A DNA stretch of 64,000 nt from Isoetes taiwanensis. Its lineage: Eukaryota; Streptophyta; Lycopodiopsida; Isoetales; Isoetaceae. Of the stretch, positions 48,930-62,130 are shown one piece after another. The stretch spans positions 10,769,794 through 10,833,793 of the forward strand of contig JAJEKV010000025.1 in NCBI GenBank assembly GCA_021234155.1, written 5' to 3'. The notes below the pieces were generated by a model. That model was given only the letters and a program-made list of their open reading frames with translations. It had not been told where the DNA came from and searched no databases. Numbering within the stretch: the first letter of the stretch is position 1; every line of letters starts with the position of its first letter. Both the position numbers and the translations under genes were made by a program.

Positions 48930-50420
48930 TCTTCACGGATCTTCGCCAGACCGACGAAGGCAAATTGATGTCCGAATTTCTATTTGTCTGATCGATCTAG
49001 CTTCCCGCCACCGCCGTTCAAATTAAAATGAATATACGTATAAAAGAGATTATATTTTGATAAATACAATAAAATTAGGGCTTTTTAACAATTAGATTAA
49101 AATACAAGGCATTTTTAAATTGCCCAAAAAGGGTGCCACGAATGTTAGATAGGTTAAAAAAATGGCGGGAAAAAATAATAAATTAACATTTATGGTACTC
49201 CTACGATCAAATTTTAGAGTTTGCTAAGATTAAGTAGATGCTGGGAGGAGAGGTTTAATACAAATTTTCGACAAAGCTGAGGAGCAACAGCCTAGATTCG
49301 CCATTACCATTCTTTTGATCATTAGGGTTTTGGCAAGGAGCTCTCTCGATCCTTCAAATATTTGTGGGATTTTATCCTTCATAGTCGAATACAAAAAGCT
49401 CCACCGTATGACGCCGACTTGGATACATGAAGTCTGCGATATAAGTTGCATAGAACATTGGAAATCTAAGACACTTGTTATTCATGTTCAGATAAAACAG
49501 AGAACAATTTTCTTTTTGGTTGGCAGGCCACAAGCTTCTTAACTGCTCTTCTATTTTTGCGAGAAGAAGGAGGGCTATGGATCGTTTCCTTCAAACAAAA
49601 TATTTTTTGTTTAACTTATAGACAGAGCAAAGCCCAGGAACCATAAACCCAGTTGTTGCATGCAGTATTCCTGCCAAGGGGTCTTCCAGAATAAAAAATC
49701 GGATTGAAGCTTTTGTGTTCAATTTACATCGCCTTAGTAAAAACCGAGAAAGAAAAAAATGGATTTAATTTGTGTTAGGGTTTTAATATTCATATTACAT
49801 GCTCATTTTGCCATCGCCATTATTGTCGTTTAAAAAAGAAACATTGTGTTAGTGCAAAGAGAAAGGACCTACATTTTCATCATCAGAATCGATTGCTATC
49901 TAATTGCCAAAATCACATGGCAGCTATCAATTGTGTACGTAGAGATATACAATTCCAGCTATAGCCAGATATGATATTCCAGATCTAGCCATTCTTATAA
50001 AAGTGAATGGAACTGCTATAGTCAAAGCCTATGCTCGCTAAAAAACTGATTATAAACATAGAGAAATAGTGGACCAAAATGATGGTGGACATCGTGAAAA
50101 TAAGCTCAAAAGGAACCAAACTACCTTGCAAAAGAAAATACTGCAAATGCAAAAGAAGAAATTGTCAGCTAAACTGTACTTTAAAACACTTACAAAAGAA
50201 ATACTCGGTTCAATAAATTAATTACAATTGTAGCCCATTTCAAATAGACAGAGGGTAGCATAATTATACTCTTCCATGCCTTGGGGTGTATCTTCAGCAA
50301 AATGTATTTACTTTACTGTTCATGGGATGCTAAAACAAAATACTTACTAAGCAAATTAACAAAAATAACACTTCCAAGCCTCCTTCGCAAATGCTCAAAT
50401 CAGACTATCATGCTATGATC
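48930..50420. other. No feature seen
   Basis: AT-rich sequence with short frames only; no repeat boundary was supported. Confidence 0.45.
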
Positions 50421-50424
50421 ATAA

Positions 50425-50690
50425 TTGTGTATAGACACGGCCTCGAGGCTTGTTGGGATCGTATCTAGGAGGTAATGGATACGACCCGCTTATGCCTCTC
50501 GTCCGACATTAACCTCAAATTAGACTTGTGATTATGTATATAATCAGCAAGATGTCAAAGATCCTTATTGTTACTTAAGGTTTTTCCTCTGGAACTCCTC
50601 TCGAAGGGGGTTTCAACCCAGTAATACGCTGTTTCTTTGTACTTGGGTCCCATAGGCCATGTTTAAGCCCCGTGATCTATAAAATCATAT
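50425..50690 (+). mobile_element. LINE 3'-UTR remnant
   Basis: TGTTGGGATCGTATCTAGGA, then a decayed hairpin (GGAACTCC..GGGGGTTTC near 50590-50617), TTGGGTCCCATAGGCCATG and CCCCGTGATCTATAAAATCA follow the order seen in the copies at 4110-4385 and 16880-17060. The pentamer tail is missing; the inverted repeat begins in its place. Confidence 0.65.
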
Positions 50691-52200
50691 TATTAACCCC
50701 TTTGTTGTTCTCTCTCCCACGCACCCTTCTCTCCTTCTCAAATCTTGCACACAGTTTCTACAACATACAGTGAGAGTACTTGGCTCTCAAATGAATATGG
50801 CCCACTATCAATGACAACCTCTTTACCCTATTCTTAGAGCAGGATTTTGTATCACTTTAAGCTTATGAGGGCAATTTCTTCTTTGGGTGTGCAAACCCTA
50901 GTTTGACAGATCTTGCTATGACACAGTAACCTATTGCTTACTGATTTGACATTGAGGCGAATGTGCCCCATTTCTTGACATCTATAAGATTGAAGAGGTC
51001 TTCTAAACATTTGTGGTCTTGGACCCCAAGATTGAGTTGAGGAGTTGTGTTATACATGAACATGTTTCTTGGTGATCATACATTGGTTGAACTTGGTATC
51101 CTTGATATTGGGGAGATCCTAAGGCTTGAGTTTGAGGTCTTATCATCCAATTCCCATCCCTTGACGAATTGAAAACATTGATCCGTTTCTATGATTTGTT
51201 TTTCCCCACAATTTCGATAAGGAGGCTTAAATTCAAGAAAGGTTGACATTCACTTGTGATATGAAAAATAACGCCTAAATTTTATTTTTGAAGCAATGGA
51301 GGATATTTGCATGATTAATAGTGTCTGTTCTCAAATGGAGAAAATGCACAATTATGATATTATTTTTTTTTTGAAGAACGTGTTTACTTCATATTATACA
51401 CTAAAATATTACAAAGTACTTTTAAGTAAGAAATGTCCTCAAGCATCAATCACTTTTAGATGATCATCGATATTGGAATTATGGGATGTTATTTTGTGTT
51501 ATTATGAGGCTAACTAAACAATATTTATAAAAACATTAAAAAATAACATCAATTGCGATTTTCTCCCATTTGCAGTAATAAGAGACTATTAATCATGCCA
51601 ATATGTCTAAATTGCTTCAAAATGTACCTAAGCATTTTCCACATCACAAATGACATCCAACGCCGATTCTAAGCCCTTGCCTAAATTGTGGGAAACAATC
51701 ATAGAACAGATCAATGCTTTCAATTGATACAAGGGATGGAGTTGGGATGATAAGACTAAACTCAAGTCTAGGATCTCCCAATATCAAAGATACCAAGTTC
51801 AACCAATGTATGATCATAGAGAATATGTCCTTGTATAACACAACCTCAACTCAATACTGGGGGTCCAAGACCAAATGTTTAGGAAGAAGACCCTTCAATT
51901 ATAGATAAGAAACAAATATTACGCCTCTTCAATGTCCAAATCTAATGAAACCAATGTTACCAACCAATATGTAAAATCTGTCAAACCCAAGGGCTGCACA
52001 CCAAGAAAATTGCCTCATAAGCTTAAAGTGATACAAAATCCCACCCTAAGAATAGGGTAAAGAGGTTGTCATCGAGTAGTGGGGCCATATTCGTTGGAGA
52101 GCCAAGTACTCAAATTTTATGTTGTAGAAATCAGAATGGAATTTGAGAAGGAGAGAATGAATCATGTATGAGAGAGAAAACAAGGTTAATAATGAAAGTT
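50685..52200. repeat. Large inverted repeat, ~0.7-kb arms, ~165-bp spacer
   Basis: The left arm (50685-51370) is matched in reverse by 51535-52200. Anchors include GTACTTGGCTCTC, GACAACCTCTTTACCCTATT, ATCACTTTAAGCTTATGAGG, ATTGAAGAGG, TTGGTATCCTTGATATTGGG and GCATGATTAATAGT. The arms are diverged by scattered substitutions and small indels, with no usable frame. It is either two head-to-head copies of one unknown element or a foldback transposon. A transcript through it would form a very long hairpin. Confidence 0.85.
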
Positions 52201-52209
52201 TAGTTCATA

Positions 52210-52905
52210 ATGAAGATATCTAGTTTCAAATTTGTTTGAGGAACAAATATTAGATGACGAGGTGGATAGATGGATTCATAAGAGATGTTTGAAGAAATCA
52301 AGAATCGTTTCAACCCAAAGCGGTAAGAGAGATTATAAACACAACCACCTAAAAGCAAGAGAGGTGTCCATAAAAGTATAAAAGAGTTATGAATTTAAAA
52401 ATGAGTCAATTCTATGATATTTTAAAAAGATATGGAAAATAAACAACCCTCACCACCTTAAACAATTCACAAGCAAATTGCCCCTAGTTGTCGTAGAAGA
52501 TATTAATGTCTCATGAAAGAGTCATAGGAGGTAATTGTAAATTTCGCATGGCCCATAATAGCCAACATGAGTCTCGTGCTTTAGATGTTGGAAATTAATG
52601 GAACCTTTAATAAGGAATTGCACAATAGATGGAGAGAGTCCAAGGTGAACATCATGCCCGAGTCTATATGGAAAAATTAGAATTGCCTAACCCCGCACCT
52701 TAAAGGCATTTTGTGATTAGGATGGCTGATCAAAGGAGGTACAAACTATTGGGATTGATTACTTGAATAAAACATTAATTGTTGGTGTAACTCTCTTTGT
52801 GGACTATGTAATTTCCTTTTGAGGATGGCATGGAGGTTTACTTATCCATTATTACTAGGTAGGCTATAATACGCAAGCTTCAAGCAACACGTATTGGTTC
52901 ACGGC
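52210..52905. other. No feature seen
   Basis: AT-rich sequence without recognisable coding or repeat structure. Confidence 0.4.
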
Positions 52906-52907
52906 CA

Positions 52908-53720
52908 TATTCAAAATGAGGTGCACCTCGACTACTACAACAAGCCGGATTCACAATCCGACTACCGCATCGTATGTTGGAGCCCCGACACCTCTCGGCC
53001 CGATTATGCTCAATTATGATTGTGACGCCTAAGGATTTTTAAGACGTCGTAATACGAGTTTGCCTAAGTTTTGATGGTATATCGAGCCCCATAGACGGTT
53101 TCACTTAAGCTTTTTAATATGAATACCAGATTCGGAACCTCTACCAAAATAACCAATGTCCTAATAAGATTACTAACCAATCTAACCTGAGGTAATGTGA
53201 TATTTTTATCTTAAATCTATGTTTTTTTATAATAACCATTGAATTGTTTTAGGATATGGTCTATGGTTTCAAGAATTATATCTATATCAACCCCCCGTTA
53301 TTTTGCTACATATTCTAAAACGAGGTGCACCCTGGATCACCACCGCCTTGATCTCGTCAACCGACGGCCTGCATCGATGCTGGAGCCTCCGGACACCTTC
53401 GCTTCAATTATGCTCAATTGCGATTGTGATTAAGATTTTAAGTATTTAATACGCAGCTCGTTTTTAAGGTTTTGATGGTATATCGAGCCTCATAATGCTC
53501 ACTTGCTTTTAGAATATGAACACGGATTCTAACCTCTACCAAAATAACTCAATGTCCTAAATGACCATTTAAACCAATCTAACCAAAGGAGGTAATGGAC
53601 TATTTTTATCTTTAAATCTATGTTTTTTTATAATAACTCATTGAATTGTTTTAGGATATGGTCTATGGTTTCCCAAGAATTATATCTATATCAAACTCGA
53701 ACCCCTCGTTATTTTGTGCA
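52908..53720 (+). repeat. Tandem duplication, ~405-bp unit
   Basis: Both units start at ATTC(A/T)AAAA(T/C)GAGGTGCACC (52908 and 53312). Both carry ATTATGCTCAATT, TTTTGATGGTATATCGAGCC, AACCTCTACCAAAATAAC, AATCTATGTTTTTTTATAAT and GGATATGGTCTATGGTTTC in order. Small indels distinguish them. Non-coding; possibly the leader or LTR region of the gypsy material downstream. Confidence 0.75.
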
Positions 53721-54319
53721 TACATATTGGGATGAAACACCGAGATTAAAAGTAGAGTGCATATCCAATCTAGGGATAGGATGGAAATGATAGTGATACT
53801 AGCTCCTCTATAGAGGACATCCTCATGATTTATGATGATAACAATGATGATAACGATGATGATGATGATTATGATGATAATAATAAGGGAATTGAGGAAC
53901 ATCAAGTGTATGTTGAGGAAAAGGGTTATGAAAGAATAAACATTAGGAAGACACTTCTCGAGCATCGCTTAGAAAAATGGATGAATTGTGTATTGTAAAT
54001 GCTTATACTATAAGTGTGGATGTTACTAACGAACCATTTCGTAAGAAATAGAAGAAGATGAATAAGAGAACATCCCAACTACTTCTCCAAATATGAGGAA
54101 GGGGAATCCAAACTAAAAGAGACTCCGCATTATAGTGCACCTAGGATAGATCAAGCAATGCTAACATCTCCGAGATTATTGATTTAAATTTAGGACCTAA
54201 GAACTCTAAAGTGATTGGCTGAACCCAAAAACTTGGATGAGGAGCTACAAAATATGGATCTCTTTTCAGAATCAAGATGTATTTATGGAGTTATCGTGAC
54301 CTTAGAGGTATATTCCGCT

Positions 54320-57300
54320 TTGAGTGCATAAGATTTTTGGAACTCAGCAAGAGCGGTTAGACAAAAAACCTTATAGGATGAATCCAAATTATTCAAGTGT
54401 GGTTAAGGAAGAAATTGACAAATTTTAGGTTGGTTTTATAGAGTCGCATTATAATAGTATCATTTTCAAGCAATTGTTATAGTCCCATAAAGAATAAGAA
54501 ACTAAGAGTGTGTAGATTATGATGTAATTGAATACAGAATAATTAAAGATGGATTTTCCGTATTATTTATCGATAATGTTAGATTCAGTTGCTGACATGA
54601 ATATTGTATTTTCCTTGACGGTTTTAGTGATATGGAGCAAGTAATTTAGGAGTAACTATGGTTTAATGGGGTTAATAGTCATGGCAATATTATATAAATG
54701 TTATTCTAAGGTCACCTAATAAATATAAAGGGCATAGGACAATATAACACGGGGGTGAAGAACCATTGATATTTATGAATTGGTTTCCAGGCACTATCAT
54801 TGGGATGATAATTAGTCGAGAAAAGGCCATAGATATATCCTATATGATAAAGTCATATAATCTAATTAAAGGCAAGGAGATATTTTGATATAAAAGGCAA
54901 TCACGGGCTAAAAAGGCTAAAGTCGCAGAGATCTATAAATAGGAACCTAAAATTCGCTTGGACATATCAGCAAATCCAGCTTCTATTGAGGCGTTATTTT
55001 AGCCTATTGGAACCTATGAAGTCTAGTTTTGGAATTGGGAGCACATATCGTAGTTCATCCGTATGAGAGTAATGGTCAAAAACGTGACAGGGGTCACAAA
55101 TCACCTGCTTACAACGACTTTAAGGACGGTAATTACTTTCCATCTGTGGCTACTTGAGTAGTGAATTATCGAGGGCCATGTTAGAGTCAGCCATTTGCTA
55201 TAGAACACTTGTGCTTCCCATAACCTGTTGGATCCTAAGCAGGTTAATGGTGCCGCCATATTAATTAAGGCCAGCTTGAATAAAGCTTTAGTCCGTGTTC
55301 TATTATTTCATTATGGTTCTATGATTCTCGTGTTACAACTTCCCAAATATACATGAATTGTATCATTTAGTGGTTATAAATTCAAGTAACCATTGCTCCC
55401 CAAGACCAAACAAAACAACATTTGTTACGTAATGGGGGTGTTTGCATAGGGTTATTATTTGATTAGAATACTCCCGCTATTTCAAAGAGTGGTCATTAAT
55501 GAATTTATGGACTATATATAAGGCAATTTATGAGGTGTTTTAGATGATTTTGTGTTTACGATGCATCAGACCATAAAGAGAAATTACGATTGTGCTTAAA
55601 AATGTCGGACTATGGTATCTCTTTAAACCCTAATATATTTGAGTTACTCATGGTAGATTATTAGGAAGAATTGTTTCGCCCAGAATTATGACATTGATCC
55701 TAATAAAATTAAATTTGATCATCTAGTGCCACCAACTAATGTGAAGCAATTGCAAGCCTTTTAGGCCAAGTGTTGGTTATCATCGCTTTATTTATAAGAC
55801 ATTATGCGTATAAGGCCCATTCCTTAACATCACTTCTAAGAGATGGGAAATGAATATAATTAGCCTATTGAATGTCAAAAAGGCTTTTTACAATATTGAA
55901 AGAATCATGTTTATCGCACTTCATACTTAAGTTTCTAGATGGGACTGAAGGAGTTCCATCTACATGTAGATGCATCCGCTTATGCACAGAAAGCATTTAT
56001 CCCTAAATGCAGAAGATGGATGGGACCACCCAATCTATTATGCAAGTAGGCGTAAAATATCTCATGCAGAAGAAAACTATTCAACTAAATAGCAAAGGGT
56101 TAGGAATGATCTATTCTATAATAAAGTTTCGCTACTACTTACTTGGTAAAGAATTAGTTTCTATGTTGACCATCACATTAAAGTATCTAATTTTGAAACC
56201 TCAGAACGGGAAGGATTACCGATGGTTAATCATATTACAAGAATTTCAATTTCGGATTGTTGTGTGTCATCTGCCAATGAAGGTATAAAGTTAAAACACT
56301 TAAATATGCAATTATTATACAATCAAGGCTTAAGAAAGAAAGTCAGGCACTATGGAAAGGGAAGGTGAGCCAAATAACCCATGCTAAAGATATGGAAGAA
56401 TCATATGGCAACAAGGTTATTTGAGAAGAACCTCACAGAAGAAAAATACCTATGGTGGAAAATGGAGATAACTCGCAAATAAAGGCCTCTGGAAGGAAAA
56501 GAGCTGTTGCTTGGTAGTTATAGCGAGGAATAAAGGAAGAAAAGCTGTAAGGAAAGAAACTACAAGTATCTATGAAGAGAAGAAGATTGTCGGGCCTTAA
56601 GGGCAAACCAGAAGAAATATCAATGGTGACAAGGAACGGGCCAAGGTGAATGAGGGCTAGTGAAGAAACTTTAGGAATAAAGGAGCGTTTAGTTGGAGAA
56701 TAAACCTACTGAAAAATAAAAAAGAAACTAAAGGAAAGGATGTATTAACAATTGTTAACAAAGGGGCAAGAATGTATGCGGTTTTGTTTGAGCTGTTTCT
56801 CTATAAAGTTGGCTTTATTTGAATGATTTTGAAAACTCTGCTTCTTCCGCACGATTTTCAAGGCCTAAGGGAACCAGAGTTCTAAATGCGCTTGTTGTTG
56901 CTAGCCAAATAAGCGGATTTACAACAAATGAATAAACATCAAAGAGTAGTCCTTACCATCCATGAGCCAATGGACAAGCTGAGCTAATAAATAAAACCTT
57001 ATGCAATACTATGATGAAAATTTGCTCCACTTAGTCGTAAATCCCATTGGGACCAAAGATTATTGATGCTCAGAGGGCATATCGTGACCGCTTACAAGGT
57101 ATTACAAAGGCTATGCCATATTCCAATTAGTATATGGGCTTGAAGCTGTGATACCAATTGAGTTGGAAACAACAAGTTTGGAGGATAGCACTCAACATGT
57201 CGAGAATAGGAGTGTGAAAGAACGATTGAAGGAACTTGAAACGTTAGAGAGACAAGATTTCTAGCCCTGCTAATGAGAAGCATTACAAAAAGAGAAAAGA

Positions 57301-57625
57301 AAATGGAAGTATAAGCATTTGCAAAAGAATTTAAGTTCGAGGCCAAGTATCGTTATATGAAGCAAAAACATCGAAGGCCCAAAGAAGTTGAAGATGAGAT
57401 AGGTTGGACCATGTGGCGTAGCAAGTATTTCTAACATTTCAATATAGCTCCACTCTTTGAGGGAGATCTTCTTCCACAAGAATAAATGGTTATCCCCAAG
57501 AAGAAATATTATAGGTCGCCGATGAGGACAACAACAGCTTCTATAATGACAGAGTTGGTAGTTCCTGACTCCAGGAACATCCCCGCCATGGCTACATCGT
57601 AATCCCAAGGTTCAAAGAGAACGTA
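54320..57625 (+). mobile_element. Ty3/gypsy element, heavily decayed
   Basis: Plus-strand pol remnants in order. RT start near 54340-54620 (YRMNPNYSSVVKEEIDKF, KMDFPYYLS, LDSVADMN). RT end after a gap, 55440-55800 (FQRVV, then DHKEKLRLCLKMSDYGISLN and a PPTNVKQLQAF block). RNase H at 55960-56285 (HLHVDASAYAQKAF; SKGLGMIYSIIKFRYYLLGK; YLILKPQNGKDYRWL). Integrase end at 57110-57180 (FQLVYGLEAVIPIELETTSL) and a C-terminal FEGDLLPQE near 57450. Stops and shifts are frequent. Bases 54700-55430 do not match pol and may be an insertion. Confidence 0.75.
56295..56780 (+). repeat. Gypsy spacer between RNase H and integrase, copy A
   Basis: Purine-rich block, similar throughout to 59590-60110. Shared words include GGCACTATGGAAAGGGAAG, TGGTGGAAAATGGAGATAAC, GAAATATCAATGGTGACAAG and GGAATAAAGGAGCG. 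Confidence 0.8.
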
Positions 57626-58750
57626 CGGTTGATGAAATGGGATAATTCACAAGGGAAGACGAGGAGGGTTGCAAACCGGAAACCTAGCATTAATATTCAT
57701 AAGCCTTTATGCTTGCTTAGACATAATATGGAATGAAAAGAATTCTCAGCGCTAATATTAGGAAGGCATATAATGTTAGTAGCTTATTTAATATCACCTA
57801 TTAGCCTCAAATATTGGCACCTAAAATTGTATTACAAGTATTGCATTTCCAACTTTCGCCTTACAACCTCAAATGTTAGCAAATGGACCCTTTATATAAA
57901 AAAAAAATATAAACAATATTAATTCTCTAATATTAATTAGGTTTAGTTAGAACAGTAAGGTGGTACTATATGCAAAAGGCAGCGGCCATGCGTATCCGCT
58001 TCCTCCGTGATGATCATGGCTATGGCAAGAGTCGGTTCCCGCCTACTTACTCTCTAACAAAATCAAATTCCCCAATTCCCTCCTATTATCCTGATTTCTT
58101 TCTACAAAGTTATTGCTATTTCTATAGGTTTTGTTATTTGTTATTTGCCCAAAACTACACAAGAGAATCTCCTCCGTAAACCCCTATGCCCCAAATCCAC
58201 CTGCACTGCACCCATCACCATACACACAAAGAAAATTATTCACTCTCAATTATCATCATCCTAATCAGAATAAAAGATGATCAAATATGTAATAGCATTG
58301 ATGGATCAAACTGTACTGTGACACTGCAGCTGAAGCAAGAGAGGACATGAATAGGCACAAGATCTAGCTTCCATTCACGTTGCTTTTCACTTATACAATT
58401 TCAATAGAATCGGACCTTAAACACTATAAACTTTGTCATTCATGTGGATAAACTGAGAACTTCCTAAGTCTATGATTTTGACACATAAGCGATCCTAATC
58501 TTCCATCACTTCCAATCACATAATTCTAGCTTTTTACAATTTCGCCATTAAAATAGTCTTGAATCATGTGGAGTATAGTCTTCTACCATACCCATGCTCT
58601 GCTCCTTAGTTAGCCCTCATAATAACACAAAATAAAAATCATAATTGGCGCATTTTCTCATTTGCGCCTATATATACGGGAGCCGAACTCATCACGATCA
58701 ACTCGTAAGCGTGCTTAAGGCTACCATCTTCATCTATTCCTAATTGCTAC
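57626..58750. other. No gene seen
   Basis: Short frames only. This joins two blocks of gypsy material of opposite direction. Confidence 0.4.
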
Positions 58751-58759
58751 CGAGATGGG

Positions 58760-59350
58760 ATTTCTAATTTGCTGGCAAAACTGCTTCTGGCCATACACTA
58801 ACATAAAAGGTTGTTTTGTGGCAACTTTGTATTATTCTATAGGCCCATAATGCATCTAACAACTTTGTCCAAATTTTGGGGATGATATGGGGTGCTTTTT
58901 TCATGAGATATGTCACATCGCTCCGGGGCTTAAGGCTGTAATTGTCTCCATTGATCAAGGAGAACCCTATCACTCACTAACTCTAAAGGACAACCAAACC
59001 TAATGGGATGATGTTTCTATATAAAAAGGCTGCAACAACATCAAGATTATCATGGCGCAAGGCTTGGCTCGCCCACTTAGTTACGTAGTCCTATATATGC
59101 CTGAGAGGAACTATTGGGTTCATGGCACAGAATCTCTAGTAGGCCTGCCCATACGCTGGCAGGTCACACGTCACATGAGCTTACATCGTAAAACAGGTCG
59201 CTACCGGTGAATTCCGTATTTAGCACCTTTTAGCAGCTACATCAAGAAGAAATGACTACCGCAGGAACCATGACAAGACTTAATGGACTTTTGCACCTAA
59301 GAGGGAATATGCATTCACAGCAATATATCATCCTACCACCCTATATAAGG
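58760..59350 (-). mobile_element. Gypsy integrase fragment, inverted
   Basis: The minus strand shows a zinc-finger end (CQR.GRPTRDS) near 59140, DYVTKW near 59085, GCPLELVSDR near 58985, KSTPYHPQNLDK near 58880 and frame 58764-58973 with KIWTKLLDALWAYRI, ending SVWPEAVLPAN. This is integrase in the correct order but opposite in direction to the flanking gypsy blocks. Confidence 0.7.
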
Positions 59351-59589
59351 TCTAATAGAGTGAAAGGCTTACATCTTTGAATAAGTCGCTTTCTTTTACC
59401 AATTAGTTTCATCTTCGGAAATTTATTAGAAAGAAATCGCCACATCCGAATACTCATTCTCGTAATTCCACTAACCGCAACAAATCAAAGATCAAGAAAT
59501 CATTCACCCCCTATCCTTATAATCTACTAATAACTGGATAAATGGTCACCGGCATGGGATCTTCCTAGCTTACAACAATATTTCACAAT

Positions 59590-60110
59590 GAAGGTACAAA
59601 AGCTGCAAAATACCTTAAATATGCAAATTACTATGTACAACTGCTAGCTTAAGAAAAGAAAGCTAGGCACTATGGAAAGGGAAGCAAGTAGCCCGAGAAA
59701 TGCGCCACGAATAACCCATGAGAAAGATATAAGTATATAAATAAAGGTCGGGAGAAGAACCCTATAGAAGAAAAATACCCATGGTGGAAAATGGAGATAA
59801 CGTTGGCAAACAAAGGCCCCAAAGGAAAGGGCTTGTTTAGAGAAGAGAAGTATGGAGAATTAAAGGAAGAAAAAAGCTAAAGGAAAGAAACCATGGAAGT
59901 ACCTACGGAAGAAAGAAGATTGTCATGGCCTTATGGGCAAAACCAGAAAAGAAATATCAATGGTGACAAGGAATGGCCACAAGAATGACTTTATTGAAGA
60001 AGAAATCTCAGGAATAAAGGAGCGCCGAGTTGGAGAATAAGTTCCATTAAAGAATAAAAAGGAAAACTAAAGGAAGGATGTATTAATTGTTAACAAGGCA
60101 AGAACAGGCA
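59590..60110 (+). repeat. Gypsy spacer, copy B
   Basis: Second copy of the block at 56295-56780, in the same direction, with scattered differences. Its neighbour on the left is inverted integrase rather than RNase H, so this locus has been rearranged. Confidence 0.8.
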
Positions 60111-60199
60111 TGGACTATTGCGACTCTAAAGGCCATTTGGACGGTTTATCAGAAAAAGGGCGGCCATCAAGTGGAAAGCCATGGCGGTCCCGAATAGAT

Positions 60200-61900
60200 T
60201 CTAGGGTCGGAGTTGCAGCTGCCTGGCCTGGTTGAAGACAAGGGCACAATAAATAATAAGCTTAAGGCTGAACTCAGAATTTACTCCATTTATCCGCCAA
60301 GCTTTGAGAAGAAATGACCGCCGAGCTAGTGTTAGCATCAGAAAGAGATTGGTCGATGAGGAGACGAGCAGTCGATTTTCGCCGTTTGAAGAAAAATTAC
60401 GTCGCCGGTGTCGCTGACGATTTGACGTCACCACCGTTACGCAGACCGAACAAAGAAGAAGAAGAAGATTCGCACGACGATAATCGAAACGGTGAACGGT
60501 GGCCACCATTTCAGCCACCACCGCGAAAGCTGGCGAAACCACTCCTGGGGAGGTAACAGCGCCGCTCAGCATGTGAATCACCCCAGCGATTAGTTTGCGT
60601 GCAGTTTTATCACGCGAAGATGGAGCCGAGATGGAAGAATCTCCACCGCAGTCGCCCGGCGGCACCCACCAACCGACCACCATCGCAGCTATAAGCCCGC
60701 TGGCCCCACTGAAGATACCGGCCGCGACCGTCGCAAACAGGGTCATGAAACTATGGGAGGGCACGATCAACCCCTTCCTCGTTAGCTGGTCGAGACGCAT
60801 ATTGATGACGCAGCATGTTCAGCTGGTATTTGATGAGACTTATCCGCCGATGCGCGGTGCCGAGGAGTAATCACCAGGTGGCAACACGGCTGAAGGTGTG
60901 ATGATGTATGATGATGCAGCAGACTATAACAACATAGTTTTTCCAACCATATCGCATGCGGCCAGCGGATCCTTCGTTTGCTCCCTGAGCGTTCTTCACA
61001 AATGCTACACTTTCTTCGGTCGCGAGTTGTGTCGATATCAGAGATCGTCGAATCGAGTCGAGCTCGCCGGCGAGATACGTCCGCGAGAGCCATTGCCAGA
61101 GGAGCCAGTCATCGCAAAAGAAAAACCAGCTGGTTCCTCCGTCAGAGCGTACGCGTAGCGAACTAACCGCGAGTTACAACGACAGGGCCCGTGAACGCAC
61201 GCCGAACGAATCACGATTTAAACAAAGAGAAAGAGGCCGCCAACGAAGATCCTCATTTTCAGGCAACACCATCCCCAGACCGGCACCCACTCCATCATCA
61301 ACAGAACCCCGCCACCCACGACAGTTGAACTGGTCTACCGTAAGCATCGGGAGATTGTCATCCAAAGCTCATCCAGAGATGATCAACGGGCTTCATGTTA
61401 GTCGTCACAAATGGAAAAGATACGATCGCCAAATTATTTCCAGAATCAATAAGAAGACGGAGCAGTATCGGGTACTCCGACACCTTTACACTGGAATGAC
61501 AAAGAGTTTTTTAACTCACCCCAGAGGAGTCGGAGCTCACGAGCAGAATTTTCCATCCTCACACAGTGTTACCAGATGACTTGCAAAGAGAGCCTGAGAT
61601 ACAAAGCTTGTTGTCAAAGACATCGCTATCGCCGCCGAAGAACAAGAAGAGTTTTGGTGAGGGATTGCCCCTCATTCACCGCTTCAGAGCAAGCCAACGT
61701 TACCCTGGATGACGACGCAGGCGGCATCACAACATGACACTGCTGGTTTTGAGTAAGGCCCGTCAATTCTTTCGCGTAGGGAGGATGACTTTATAGGCCA
61801 ACACATTCCACCGGGGAAGGTGGATTATTTCTACCAACAACAGATGCAGTACTGCAGCACCGCCGCCATCCCTGATTAGCCTCATATACTAACTAACTGT
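60200..61900. other. GC-richer block, unidentified
   Basis: CpG-bearing sequence with frames on both strands (199 codons minus at 60201-60800; 80-91 codons plus). None shows a domain I know. Its position between gypsy blocks fits a gag or leader region, but this is a guess. Confidence 0.25.
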
Positions 61901-62009
61901 ATCTCACAATGCTCTCTAATGGCAAGTCCCACCAACAGCGAGCAAACCAAACGCAGCGTCAAAGCAACATGCTCGGACCATGTGGTGAGTGACGGTTTCT
62001 AATGGTTCA

Positions 62010-62130
62010 TCACAAACATTGAGGGAGACCTTCTTCCCACAAGAGTAAATGGTTATTTGGTGAAGAAGTATTATGGGATCGATGATGAGGGAAACCAAGC
62101 AAGATCTATGTCCGCAGGAGTTGATAGTTC
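62010..62130 (+). mobile_element. Gypsy pol C-terminal end, second copy
   Basis: IEGDLLPTRVNGYLVKKYYG and a following DDEG match the decayed end at 57450-57530 (FEGDLLPQE, then KKYY). A run of only about 40 codons survives. Confidence 0.6.

Noticed and set aside
60201..60800. 199-codon minus-strand frame as a gene
   Set aside because: GC-rich local sequence opens frames on both strands, no recognised domain, and it lies between gypsy blocks.
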